From contig JALLLT010000075.1 in assembly GCA_025266875.1 (NCBI GenBank), positions 1 to 64,000 of the forward strand: a DNA stretch of 64,000 nucleotides, written 5' to 3'. The notes under the pieces are model-generated. The model did no database searches and was not told where the DNA came from. It saw only the letters and a list, made by a program, of their open reading frames with translations. Positions 11,195 to 22,770 of this stretch are shown here, piece by piece. Each line of letters begins with the position of its first letter. Position 1 is the first letter of the stretch. The stretch is from Fennellomyces sp. T-0311. Lineage: Eukaryota > Mucoromycota > Mucoromycetes > Mucorales > Lichtheimiaceae. The position numbers and the translations under genes are program-made.

Positions 11195-13691
11195 ATGCAA
11201 TGGGCATGGCAGATTTCTGGTGATTTTTAAAGATGGAGCTAATTAAACTCTTTATAGATAGAAGATTGATTTCGCCATGCAACACATTTGGGCTGAGATC
11301 CAGCAAGTGGACAACGCGCTTTTCAACCAGCATTATAAGGATGACGAGTACGCGAGATTCTACCGAAAAAAACGCATGTGTGCTTATATTTTGCTATGCA
11401 CCAGCAATACAACGATATCAAAAACGCGTAGATAACAAGCTCCAATAGCTTTACTCACCTCTTCTATGACACTGATGATCACTGAAAGCTGTATATTGTT
11501 CCCATGCCACCACTTGGTTAGATGGAAAGTACACAAATATGAAGAACGCAAGTTTTTAATGCCTGAGAAAAAGTAAGTATAGTTATCCATTGCTTGTATC
11601 TGCCGTTATACACAAAAATCAACCTTCAGTGCGCGAGGTTACTATGAATACAGCTATTATTATGTTATGAAATGCTACTGTTAGCCATACGGTATATGGA
11701 TGAAGGTTGGATGCTGTTGGATTATATAAGTCAGATAGAGTGAATGGGCATGGACAGGATTATACATTGCTCATTCAGCACATTTAATGTTGGTGAATGA
11801 TGCGGTGTATACTTAATAAACTGAAATTTATTTAAGTGGCATTGAATACCATATGTACTAGTAATGCATAAGTGCAGTTAAAGATCATACATATATGACG
11901 ATGTTTGAACGCATAAATTTAAGTTTAACAGCTTAATAAAATAAGTGTAACGCGCGGTATAAAAGGCCTTCTTTCTTCCACTCTCAACGCTTAACTTTTC
12001 AAACGCCATTGCAATCACAATGTCTGACAATTTCAACATGCAATCAACTTCGGGATCGGACAACCCCATGCTTATTCGCAGAAACGTCACTCCAGGTCAC
12101 GTTGTAACCTGCACTATTCATAACTATGAATCAATTATTCGTGCTGCACCACAAGAAAGTGGTGAACGCTGAGTGTATCAGACGACGTACAGGCCTGCAC
12201 CAAGAATAGCAGATGGTACAACTATAAACTGTGCAATATGTAGGCACTATAATAACTGTATTGTCTCTATCTACAGAAAGCAATCCTCCAAAGCGCCAAC
12301 TAACTGCAACTGTTATATTCACGAAAACGTATAGATGTCACCCGCACCATTGAAGATAATTGCACAGAAGCAAGGTATGAGGATAGAACTGATGATCCAG
12401 ACTTTATTGCTCGGCCCGTGCAAAAAAAGTCAAAGCAAGTTGGATGCCCAGCAATTTTGAAAGCCACCTGCCGTGTTGATGATCCAAACGTCGTAACCAT
12501 TACATATAAGCATGAGCATGTAAACCACGTGCCTGGCAGCATTGCTGATGTGCAGTACTTGCCTTACTCAGATGAAGTCAGGGACCAGATTGCTGAAGAG
12601 CTGGAGAAAGGCTATGGTGTTCGTGGTGTCAGAATGTATCTGCAATGTGAATATGTTCACAAGAAAGAGACCTCTCACGATTCATATATCACTACTTGTA
12701 ACAGTGCAGACCACAGGATACTTACAATCGTGTGCGTTGCTGTGAGTCAGACAATGTTACGATAATGACCCGAAGGTGGAACCGGTTATATGAGAGTATA
12801 AACGATGAGGATTCCTGTATCCAGGAATCCTGCTTTATATATACGTCAGATATTAGGGGGTAATAGCTAAGGCGTCTATGATCTACAATCTACGAATTCC
12901 ATCTAAGCTATACATAATCCTAATATCCTTATCCAACCATGCGCGATATGAGTTGTCGCATGCTATGTCTATCAATACAGTATATGGATACTGCATGGCG
13001 ATCAACCAGGTTGCAGGTTGGATAACGTCTGTAATGGACACACCATTACACTACTGCTCTTGTTTACAACATTTTCTACAAGTATTGTCAGCAAAAAAGT
13101 GAACGGCACTATGACGACTTTGCTTCTGTAAAGAAATAGCTTATGGAACTTCAACAGCAGCAACATTATTATGTCTCGATTGAAAGCAACACCGAAAACA
13201 CCAATTCATCACAGGAGCTTCTCTCTATGGATGGATTTGCATTTGGATTTATTGCTCCATGTCAGAAACAGCTCCTATCTGCTGTTCGTTTTATTTCTTT
13301 AGATGCTACTCACGACGTTTGTGATTATGGCCATGGGGTCCTTTATAGCGTGGTAATCTGCCATCCTGTTTTTGGTCACGGTATTCCCATTGCATATATG
13401 TTTACAGACGATCAATCATCTACACCACTTGTCCATTGGTTTCAGTTCTTATCTGCTCTTGGCGTAAGCCCTCAACGCATCACCATTGACCGCGATCTTG
13501 CTGAAGATAATGCAATTAGTGAAGTATGGCCCCGATGTACCATTCAATATTGCATCTGGCATGTATCACGCGCCTGAGAGAACATTATTACATCGAAGGT
13601 AGTTGGAATGGTTGGCAGAACGCCGGCACAAGCAAGAACTGTCATTCGATATCATCTTTATGAGTTGATGTATGAAAAAGATACCACCAGA
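11195..13691 (+). mobile_element. Decayed MULE copy (left terminal repeat plus 5' part of the transposase)
   Basis: The segment is collinear with the reverse complement of the young MULE at 39069-43332. It holds the inner terminal repeat, the TATA region, an ATG at 12019 and the transposase as far as the MYEKD codons. The frame is broken by a stop near 12170 (after GER), by indels, by a solo LTR (12697-13050) and by a TGA near 13575. It ends abruptly at 13691, where the CACTG terminus of a CACTA-1 relative begins, so that element inserted into this MULE. Confidence 0.8.
12697..13050. repeat. Solo LTR (354 bp) inside the old MULE copy
   Basis: The insert starts TGTAACAG and ends CCATTACA, the TG...CA inverted termini of an LTR. 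It is flanked by a perfect 5-bp duplication CTACT (12692-12696 and 13051-13055). The surrounding MULE sequence (TATATCACTACT | GCTCTTGTTTACAAC) is continuous once it is removed. No internal retrotransposon domain remains, as expected after LTR-LTR recombination. Confidence 0.8.
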
Positions 13692-13705
13692 CACTGGGCA
13701 ACAAG

Positions 13706-13834
13706 GCATATATCAAGTACTTGATATATGCATAAAAATGCTTGATATATGCTTTGATATACATATATCAAGTACTTGCGATATGCAGCAAAAAAAGTAC
13801 TTCCTTGCCATATATCAAGTACTTGATATATGGA
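13706..13834. repeat. Same palindrome cluster in the inverted CACTA-1 relative
   Basis: A 26-bp palindrome lies at 13706-13731, followed by partial copies and another full copy near 13810-13832. This mirrors the cluster at 7354-7478 in reverse orientation. Confidence 0.8.
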
Positions 13835-14329
13835 CCTGGGTGTCTACTAAAAACGGGAGCTTTAGCATGCATAAAGCTAACAGCACTTTGCATAATGCAA
13901 GTTACTGCCTTCTGCGCATATATATGAAATTTTCCACATGACGTTTGAAACTATAATGTACATACATCGCATTACATGCTTTTATCGTGCATGGTGGGTC
14001 ATATGCTAATTGGTGGATTATTCAACGCGTATTTTTATAGCAACCGTAAAATCATATAGAGATTGGTGGTAACGAATTCAATTTTATTCATTGCAATTTA
14101 AAAAAGCTATAATCTATGCTATGTATAAGAAAGGGTCTAAAGCAGCTACGCTAAATGAAAGCAGAGAATGGTATAGTGGCTAAAAGTGAAAAGAAGCTAG
14201 CAATGATAAAATGAGATGCCCAACAGTCGTCAGAAAGACCGGTCATAGCAGCATATAACAGAAAAAGCTCTACATGCTTGTGTAAGAACCGCAAGTGATG
14301 AAAGAAAGTACCTTCAGTAAAATAATACG

Positions 14330-14760
14330 CCATCTGAAAAGTGCAAATGGAAGCTGTTCCAGATTGGGTTGCAAATGTACAACAGGCGTAGTGAGATGCC
14401 TGAATGGTCGTTACAGAAGGAACAATGAGTTAGTAGAAGAGACTTTGAAAGAGCGTTAGGAGAACATTACATACTTTTATATCAGCAAATCGCGCACAGC
14501 TTAATACATTTTCGTTAGTAAAAGTAACGTGGCCAGTTTTCATATAGCATACCTGATGACGATAAAGGGTACAGCCTTGGGAATAGATTTGTTAGCGAAG
14601 AGGAACCAGTAGCACTGAATAGTTATCTGAGCTTTTGAAAGGGCCAGTGGAAGATTGGAAAAAGTGGAAGAAAACGGAAAAAGAAGCAGCAATAACAGTT
14701 TGCAGCAGAAACCAGAATATATGTGTAACTATTCATCTGCTGGAAATAAAAGGCCCTACC
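14330..14760 (-). pseudogene. Decayed micro-exon unit in the CACTA-1 relative
   Basis: This is the counterpart of 6470-7070. The ATG at the end of exon 3 has become ATA (GATATAAAAG) and the last acceptor is lost (ATAG became TAAC), so the spliced frame is destroyed. The open frame inside exon 4 (14151-14333) survives only in part. Confidence 0.5.
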
Positions 14761-14861
14761 GCACCTGATGCCTTCACTTCTTTATCCATCTATTGTATCC
14801 AAGTCAAACGTAAATTTATTAGTAGTTTTGCATGTGTTAGCTGTTTACAAGTGGTACCATA

Positions 14862-15264
14862 GATGCCTTGCTCTTCTGCTCTAACCACCCACCCTACCAC
14901 CACCTATGAAATGCCCACCACCGCCCAATTCGTCTGCCCTGCTATGGACGAAGAGCGTTCTTAGGAGCGCCTTCGCCGATTAGAGGCGGAAAATGCCGAA
15001 CAGGAGCATTTGCAGCTTCAGAACCGCGTCTGGCAGTTGGAGGCTCGAAATCTCGCTCTAGAACAGCGAGTGGATTCGATGGACGATGCACTTGCTCGAC
15101 AGTCAGTTTTGCTTACCACCATCACTGTTGTCCCATCTGGCGCTGTTGTCCTGCCTGGTGCTGCTGTTCCGCCTGCCTTTGTGGTCTCGTTCAGTGCTGC
15201 TGTAGTAACTGGATCCGAATTGCTGTGGCTGGACGATTCAAAAGTCTTCATAAGAAACTGTTAG
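14862..15264 (+). pseudogene. First exon of the accessory gene in the CACTA-1 relative
   Basis: It matches exon 1 of the accessory gene at 5942-6322 (coiled coil QLEARNLALEQRVDSM, then the Val/Pro-rich segment). A TAG replaces a codon just before the ERLRRLEAE heptads, at about 14963, most simply CAG to TAG. The remaining exons are absent. Confidence 0.65.
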
Positions 15265-15383
15265 ACTTTATAATAAGTGTGAATAGTAACTTACTGGATA
15301 ATAGAAATTAATATGGGAGTATCACGATGAGACTTTACTGGGCATTTTTAGAAGAATATGTAAGTAAAAAAGTTATAGAGAAA

Positions 15384-15515
15384 CAAACAGATAGCTGAGT
15401 ATATGTTTGTCTTTCTGTAACTTTCAAAAGTTACATATACTTGTAACGAAACTGACTATTATCGAGTATCTGTAAGTTTAAAAGTAACAGATACTTGTAA
15501 GCACCAGCCAATCGG
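15384..15515. repeat. CACTA-2 left subterminal repeats (AGTATCTGTAAC / GTTACAGATACT)
   Basis: Inverted and direct copies of CTGTAACTTT...AAAGTTACATATACTT and AGTATCTGTAA...TAACAGATACTTG form palindromic units just inside the left end. The same motif recurs at 28356-28398. Confidence 0.65.
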
Positions 15516-16079
15516 ACGTGCCATATTTTTTGCTGTAAAAGGTATTAGCAACCATGCGGTAAACCTTCATAGTTATGTAATGCACCGGCCGGTTAAAAGC
15601 TTTTTTGTAGTAGGGTACACAGATGAGGGTACTGGGACGTTGCTTATTGATTTCGGAAGAAGCATCTGATGTTGAATAGCATATTTTTTCATCAATAGTA
15701 TCGCTAATTTTAGTTGCGCAACTGGCAAAATTGGTGGTGGTAATTATGATTATAGCAGCAAAGCATTTTTATTTTCAGAAAGAAGTATACAATGGGTGAA
15801 ATTTCTATCTGTCTACATAAATCACTAGCGACTGGTCAACCAGGAAAATAACGGTGGACGGCGTAAGAAACATCAGAAGGAGTAAAGAACTCCAGAGGAA
15901 AGGGTGGCATGACAGTAACTAGAAAGGAGAAAAGTTAGAAAACATGTACAGTGGAGAAAAAGTAAGCAGATTACCTTACAGTTTTGAAATAATACCAGTG
16001 TGGGGCAAGCCTACTTTTAAGATTTTATTAGTTCACTTGCAATGTAGTCTATAAATTATACGCACCGTGATTGATTTAG

Positions 16080-16400
16080 TTTGCGAAATGGAGTGATGGC
16101 TGCAAAGGAAGAGATGCTGTTAAGGAAAGTACAACAGACCAAGCTTTGAGAGGGTGCTTACCATGTTGTGATATGCTCGGTGTGCTGGCCAGAGAAGCTC
16201 CGGTGTCAACGAAAAGAGAGGATAATGCCTTGAATACAATCGGTAGTGCTGTGCTTTGGAAGAAGTCAATGATTATATAGAGGCAGCACGGAGGAAACAG
16301 CACTGTTATTACCTTGGCACCCATGGACTACATTGATAAAACTAAAGAGAATAAGTTAAAGGAAGAAAAAAGAGCCTGAGCTCCATACTCGACTTTTATA
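16080..16400 (-). other. Micro-exon transcription unit of CACTA-2
   Basis: On the minus strand a TATAAAAG-type box (16393-16400 region) is followed by an exon ending ATGGGTGCCAAG. Then come an intron (16254-16312), a 92-nt exon (16162-16253) that ends exactly in ATG before GTAAGC, a second intron (16100-16161) and a last exon. The layout matches the units in CACTA-1 and CACTA-3: small exons, a start codon touching a donor site, and divergence from the accessory gene. The possible peptides are very short (8-16 residues), so an RNA product is as likely as a peptide. Confidence 0.4.
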
Positions 16401-16566
16401 GTCATTGCGACGCTTGCCACATAACGTGGCGGCAGTACCAAATATATAAGGTGTAAACACCATGTTGGAAAGTATCCATTTCATACCGCTTTATCTTCAG
16501 CTCGCTCCAATTACCGTAATATTTGCTGTTTAATTTACGTGAACGCTTATACTTACGCATAGTCTA

Positions 16567-16735
16567 GATGTCCAACTTTAACTTCATTCTTGGCAATAGC
16601 AACAGTGGCGATAGCAGTGATGAGGAGCTGTGCGCCGACCTCAGCAACAATAAAAGCCTTTTTTTCCCTTCTTCTTTTAGTGGCCAATTTTTAAGACCTT
16701 TGTCAAGAACAATTTTTTATTTTCTTAAACAGTAA
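16567..16735 (+). pseudogene. Probable N-terminal remnant of the CACTA-2 accessory gene
   Basis: A 55-residue frame starts MSNFNFILG and has an acidic NSGDSSDEELCADLSNN segment. It stands where accessory genes start in CACTA-1 and CACTA-3: divergent from the micro-exon unit and pointing at the Tnp2 3' end. The Tnp2 gene follows at once, so the rest of the accessory gene has been deleted. The assignment is positional only. Confidence 0.3.
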
Positions 16736-18912
16736 TCCATTTTGGCAACGGAATCACAACCATCCTGGCTGTTTGCACGTCATCTTGCGGCTCATGAGCA
16801 ACAACAGCAACTTGTGAGTGGATGCGGTGAACAGGTATGATACAATCGTAGCGTTCATCTGTGAACTGCCATAGCCATTCTTCAAGGACGCCTAAAGTGA
16901 ATCGCTGGTGGGATTCTGGTACAGTGCGGTACCAACGAACGAAAGCGAGATGGTGGACGACTGATGCGCCATTGACAACCAGTAGATGCTTGAAGTAATA
17001 CTGCACACGGCCGATGTACGCGCCAGATTGCTCACCGTGCCAATAGACAACCTGAATGTAGAATCCACGCGAGGATGCTGCAGCTGCCAATTGATATGTT
17101 TGCCCAAAGATTTCAATCGTCCGAAACTTCTCAGCCTTCCGCTTGGCAAACGCATGAGCTGGAATCCCGTCACTCGCAGGCAAAACAGCCATATCATACA
17201 TATACGCATAGTACTCAAGCAAGTGTGGGTGGTGTTCTTCGCTAAGGTTTGCATTAACGCCATCGCTCATGGTGATCGCAGTCGAGGGGGGCAGTGGTTC
17301 AGATCTAGTGACATTGGTGGATAGGCTTGGATTCATAGAGTAGCTGATGAACGTTTCATAATCAAAGGTACTTGGACCCTGCTGCAGTACGTGACAAGAA
17401 GATTGTCCAGCAATCTGTAGCAGCTTCCTGAACTCGGCCGAATTCCTCCCAAAGCGAGCAGCCTCGGCCTGAACAAAATCAATGGCACCAGTCTTTTCAA
17501 TGAATCGCTTCATAAACGTGACCTCGAAGCAATCCTTCTGGTTGGTATCAGCATCCTTCATATACCCATTGTATCTCTCAAAACTGAACAACCAAAACGC
17601 ATAGATGGGGCCAAAGTCTTGCAGAACTTCGCGGAGGTGGAGATGGAGGTGCATGTTGGGCATCACAACGGAATCATTGTATAACATCGCACAGTTGTCT
17701 ATGAATTCGACAAGTTTCTGGTGTGCGTCAGTGATATTGTCATAGGTGATCCTCGTTTGCGCCAACAATCGACAGGCATCGACAAACAGCATCCAGTGTT
17801 CGTAATAGTCTGGGAGCAAAACCCCCTGAAGCATGTAAGGGGAGTACACCAAGGTCCACACCTTCCAATCATCTGCTGTCATGAAGCCAAATTTTCACTC
17901 GATCTTACGCTGAGGCGTCAGCATCCTAGAGGGCAGCACAACACGACCAGCAATCTCCTGCATATTCTTGAGCACCGATTCCATGAAGACGCCCTGGGTC
18001 CTCCAGACTTTGACCATACGAGCAGCTGTGCCAAGGAAAAGGTTTTGCATAGGGTCGATTATGGTGCATCGTACTGGGTCAAAGTAGCTAAGCCTGTGAA
18101 GCTGTGACCAGCGGGTGCCATGCTCTCGTTCAAGTCTTTGCCGCTCAGCCTGAGTCGCTGCGTTTCTTCAATTGTCAGCTGTAATACGATTGCTTCGTTT
18201 GGTTCGCAAACTTGCATGGGGAATGTCCGTACCGGCATAGACCATATTGCCACTCTCCTGATCGGTGACAAACTCGCGGTTGCACTTATTGCCAGCACGT
18301 GTACTAGAATGTGCTATGAAGCTGCACACCTTACGGCTGGCTGGGATATCATAAGCGACATTCAACAGAGCGGCATGTACCATGGTTTCTCTTGGGTACT
18401 TGAAAGTTTTTATATGAACACCTGCATAAAAGGCAAGAAGATCATCTATGAGGGCTCTAAATAATTATTCATTTCATAGGTCTTTGGTTTGCGTGGCCCA
18501 GGCATGACACCCACAAGGATGACCTTTTCCGTTTTGAATTGATCTGCATGGGGTAGGTTATTGACCGTAAGGTATATAGCGCCGCAAGAGTAACCGCTGT
18601 CAAAAGGTGCGAACCAGTCGACATTGAGCGTGAGCATCAATGAGTAATAGTCAGCAACAAAAGAAATGCGGTTTGCATCTTTGAGCCTGTTCCATTTCAA
18701 ACTGTGATAAATGTCGCGAAACTTAGTGCCATTGAAGAGATCCTGTCTCCATTCGATGATCTTGTCCTCAAAGCCGTTGCACATGAAAAGCCTTTTGAGG
18801 CTGTGCCCTAGCTTGTAGTATGCATACTGCTTAAGTGGAGCCCCACGAACACGACGCCCACTGACAGTCGATATCTCGAACAGGGCATTTCCGCATACGT
18901 TTCCATTCAAAC
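16725..18912 (-). pseudogene. Tnp2 transposase of CACTA-2, C-terminal two thirds
   Basis: It aligns with the intact Tnp2 at 19774-22726 through KQYAYYKLG, VDWFAP, DIPASRK, MHLHLHLRE and ERYNGYMK, and ends VVIPLPKWITV. The Tnp2 signature region (PMQNLFLGTA) shows Gln for His. Breaks include a TGA at 17895-17897 within the KIE-x-KFGF motif (most simply CGA to TGA), a shift near 18440 after YLEP, and others between 17900 and 18170. At 18912 the gene is cut by CACTA-3 and resumes at 24857. Confidence 0.85.
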
Positions 18913-18924
18913 ACTGCGCACCAG

Positions 18925-18972
18925 GTGAGGAATCCCCTACTAGGAAGGTAGGGGATTCTTAAGAATCTTTTG
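18925..18972. repeat. CACTA-3 left subterminal repeats (GAGGAATCCCCTA)
   Basis: GAGGAATCCCCTACTAG...GTAGGGGATTCTTAAGAATC forms an inverted pair next to the left terminus. The same motif is repeated at the right end. Confidence 0.75.
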
Positions 18973-19713
18973 TTGGGGGATAAGACGCAGCTCGTACCCC
19001 CGGTTTCCAGAGTGAAAGCTGCATGGAGAACTGCATAATTGCTTGAAAAAGATGGATGCGGTGACTTTCTGCATGTTTCTGCACCAGCATGCAGAGTGCT
19101 GTATAAGCAATTTGTAATTTTTGTGAACGACCAATTTTATTTTCAGAAATGGTGCTGATGCAGCAATGTTGAAATGGAATGGAGGAGAAGTCTTTAACAA
19201 GCGGTGTTGAGTTTACAAAGGGTAGTCAATATTTCAGTACCATGAGAAACTTTAAAACTGGTGCCTTATATCGGCAATCCGACGCACATGGTGCATCAGC
19301 AAGAAAAAAGGAAGTTGGATGCGTTGTAGTATAGCGTCATGCATTGTACGAAAAGAAGTATACACGACTCTAGCACATATTGGTATTGTGCTATTGAAAT
19401 AGTGATCCGTGTTCCTGTACACTTTACATATATAGAAGAGCCTAATAAAGCCAAGACAGCAAAATGCACGGTTCACGTTGCACATGACGGTCCATAACAA
19501 ATTAGTAACCAATTGTAATGCAATGCTGCCAAGGCAAACACTGCTGTGTTGAGACTTAGTCGCTATGACGGTGCCAAGACAGATCGATATGAACTTGCCA
19601 AGGTAAACGGCCATGGTGATGTAGAAACGGTGCCAATGATGCTGCCAAGACGAATGACCAATGTGGCGAAGCATAATGGGACATTTTTTATTATTCGTGC
19701 ATTGACGAAAGAC

Positions 19714-19720
19714 TATATAA
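19714..19720 (+). promoter_or_regulatory. TATA box of the CACTA-3 transposase gene
   Basis: TATATAA lies 54 bp upstream of the ATG at 19774, at a spacing similar to the CACTA-1 gene. Confidence 0.5.
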
Positions 19721-19773
19721 GAAGAATGTTCGAGCAGTAGGTATGGTATCAAATCGTACCTACCGTTTCTAAA

Positions 19774-22726
19774 ATGTCAACAAGATCCTATATGTGTTAC
19801 TGTGAACTTTGCCGAGGCAGAAACCCCAATGGGGCTATTGTCAACCAGCGAACATATAATGAACACCAGCGTGCCAGCGCCACCAATGCCATTGCCGCCA
19901 TTGTATCGACTCGCGTTGATAATGGTATGCCTGAATTCATGCGAGTGTTGATGGCAATCTAACTTACCTGTATTCCTTCAGATGGTGATACTACCATGAT
20001 GCATAGTGAGCCTGACGACGATGATTTTGGTGAGCCTGCACCGATGGTTGTCAATGGTAGGTTCATGTAAGCTAAATACCGAAGCAAAACATTCATACCA
20101 ATTTATAGAAGAACCACCGGTCCAAACATTTGACATTCGCGATCCTGGGATCAGCGATCAAAATGAAATGAACGAAGCCGTCGATGTCGAGTTCGGGCAC
20201 GCAGTTGAGGATGATGAAGGTTTGTGAAATTAACGGATCTGTAGAGGAAGCGAAGTAGTGTTGACCGCAAAACGTTTAGATCAAGAAATTGTAGACGGTA
20301 CCAGCCTTCGGGATCATATCCCTGATTCGCTGTTGTTCGTCTTCGCTTTCCTTGTATTGTTCCAATTGTATCACATATCCGAGAGAGCTGCCGTCATCCT
20401 CATCGGCTTCTGCGTATCCTTGATCCATTCCCAATCGAGAGATTTGTTGCCATCCGTGCCAGAAACGATCACCAGTCTGCGAAGATGGATCGGCTTCACC
20501 CGTCTTACCGAAGATCTCCGCATGTACAGTGCTTGCCCCACGTGCCATGCCATTTCCCCTCTGCCTGGCCCAGCTATGTGCACGAATATCGACTTGTCTA
20601 TTTGCAGCACACAGCTTCTGAAGCAAACATTAAGCAACCGAATCTCGCAGACACCCATTAAGCAGTATGCTTACTATCCATTGGGGAAAAGTTTGGAGCG
20701 GCTTTTCAGTCGTGAAGGCTTCGAAGACAGCATCAATGAATGGAGACGATACCAGTATCGACCGGGTGTTTTCACAGATGTATACGACGGTATGCGCTGG
20801 CGGTCGCTCCGGGATAACGATGGTCTTCCTTTTGTTGAGCACCCACGCTCGTTAATGCTTACGCTCAACATTGACTGGTTCTCTCCTTTTAACGGTACTT
20901 ACTCCATCGGCGCCATATATCTCATTGTCAACAATTTGCCTCGAGCCGAACGCTATAAAATCGAGAACGTGATCCTTGTCGGTGTCATACCTGGACCAAA
21001 GGAACCACATACCTATGAAATGAACCATTACTTGGAGCCACTTGTCGACGATTTCCAGCGGCTTCGTGATGGAATTCTGATGTCAACACACCAAAGTCGT
21101 GATCGTGTGATGGTTCGAGCAGCATTATTCAACATTGCCTGCGACATTCCCGCCAGTCGCAAAGTCGCTGGCTTCACCAGTCATTGCAGCACGCGCGCAT
21201 GCAATAAATGTACGCGAGAATTTGTTGTCTTCCCTGGTACCACGAAACTTGACTATTCCGGCCATACTCTTGGTGAATTGAGAACGAAGGAGCGCAACGC
21301 ACATGATGCCGAGCGCTGGGCACAGGAAACCTCATCAGCTGGGCGCTATAGAGTCGAGCGTGAAACAGGAACGCGGTATTCTCAAATCCACCGGCTTACA
21401 TACTTTGATCCAGTGCGGGATACAGTTATCGATCCTATGCACAATCTCTTCCTCGGTACGGCTGAGCGAATGGTCTGCATATGGAGAAGCCGCGGCCTAC
21501 TGACTGATGCTGATGGCGTGACGATGCAGAAGCTGGCTGATGGAGTTGTCTTGCCTCCTGGTATTCCTACCTTGCAGCGAAAGATCGAGCGTAAGTTCGG
21601 CTTCATGACCGCTGCAGACTGGAAGGCGTGGTGTCTGGTGTATTCTGCATTTGTTTTGAAAGGGGTCCTTGCTGGTAACTATTATCGGCATTGGATGCTC
21701 TTTGTGTCTGCCTGCCGCCTCCTCGCCAAGACTGTCATCACATATGCCGAAATTGACGAAGCTCAAGACTTGCTGATACGATTCGTACGTGGCTGCGCGC
21801 GGTTGTACGGTGCTGAATCGATCACCCCAAATATGCACTTGCACTTGCACTTGAGCCGCACCATCCAAGACTTTGGACCAATCTATGCATTTTGGGTTTT
21901 CAGTTTTGAGCGATATAACGGCTACATGAAGAATGCTGAAACGAACCAGAAGGATGCCTTTGAACTGACGTTCATGAAGCGGTTCATCGAAAAAACTGGT
22001 GCTGTTGACTTTGTCCGCTACAATATTCGCGAAAGCGTTGCTCAGCATCCCGTCTATGGCCGCATTCTACTCCAGATTGCCGGCCAGTTGCGTCGTCGAC
22101 CCACCGAAACAAACGCTGCAGCTTTCGACCCAGTTCGCTTTGGTTCCCATTCTTCCGATGTCAGTGCCGAGGCCTGTGGCAGTGAGGCCTTACCACCGGA
22201 CACCTTTGAGTCTATGCGTCATGGTCGGAAAGTGATCGCAAGCACCCTGCTGTACGGATTCCTGCTGCAGCATTACCGCCGCCACTACGAAGGGGAAGCA
22301 TTCCATTGCCCCAACAGCATCGAGAAGTTCCAAACGATAGAGATCTACGGACAGACGTACAGGTCAGCAACTGCCCGATCGATTCGAGGATCACACATAC
22401 AGGCCTTGTTTGAGCAGGGTAACCGTGTTGTTGCCTGGACTGGCCAAGTGCAGTACTACTTCAGCAGTGAAATTGTCCACAATCACAGCATCGTCAAGCA
22501 CTACTTCGCGTATGTCCGCTGGTACCGCACCCAGGCCTCACCACAGCGCTTTGAAAGAGAAGGCCTGGAGGAATGGCGTAACAGTTTTATGACGGATGAC
22601 TTCCGGTGCATCTTGCCAGTACACAGAATCTTGAGCCAAGTCGCCGTTGTTGCTTATGGTGCCCAGACAAATCGTGACAGCGCAACGATGGTTGTGATTC
22701 CGTTGGTGCGTAGAAGCGTTGCGTAG
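19774..22726 (+). CDS. Tnp2-family transposase of CACTA-3 (934 aa, four exons, intact)
   Basis: Exons 19774-19924, 19982-20056, 20109-20219 and 20259-22726 join at phase-1 junctions to a 934-residue frame without internal stops. The N terminus has the Cys-rich motif MCYCELCRG. Two acidic exons follow (EPDDDDFGEPAP, AVEDDE), then the PF02992-like body: FQLYHISERA, CPTCHAISPL, TLNIDWFSPF, NLPRAERYK, TSHCSTRACNKC, the signature DPMHNLFLGTAE, MHLHLHL and ERYNGYMK. It ends ILPVHRILSQVAVV...VVIPL. The protein should excise the element and make the 3-bp duplication. It converges on the accessory gene, whose stop is 45 bp away. This is the best reference for reading the two broken copies in the window. 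Confidence 0.9.
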
Positions 22727-22770
22727 TGAAAAAAAAATAAAAGTAAAAGGAGGGAAGCAAGCGGGCTTTA

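Larger units (their letters stand above)
13692..15335. mobile_element. Truncated, inverted CACTA-1 relative (right-end portion only)
   Basis: It begins with CACTGGGCAACAAGG and is collinear, in reverse orientation, with 5849-7492. The two arms are 1,644 and 1,645 bp and highly similar. The copy includes the palindrome cluster, the micro-exon unit and the first exon of the accessory gene. It stops at 15335, where CACTA-2 starts. The transposase end is missing. Confidence 0.8.

Noticed and set aside
19252..19752. 166-codon minus-strand frame in the left part of CACTA-3
   Set aside because: No domain, no splice or promoter logic, and it overlaps the promoter region of the intact Tnp2 gene.
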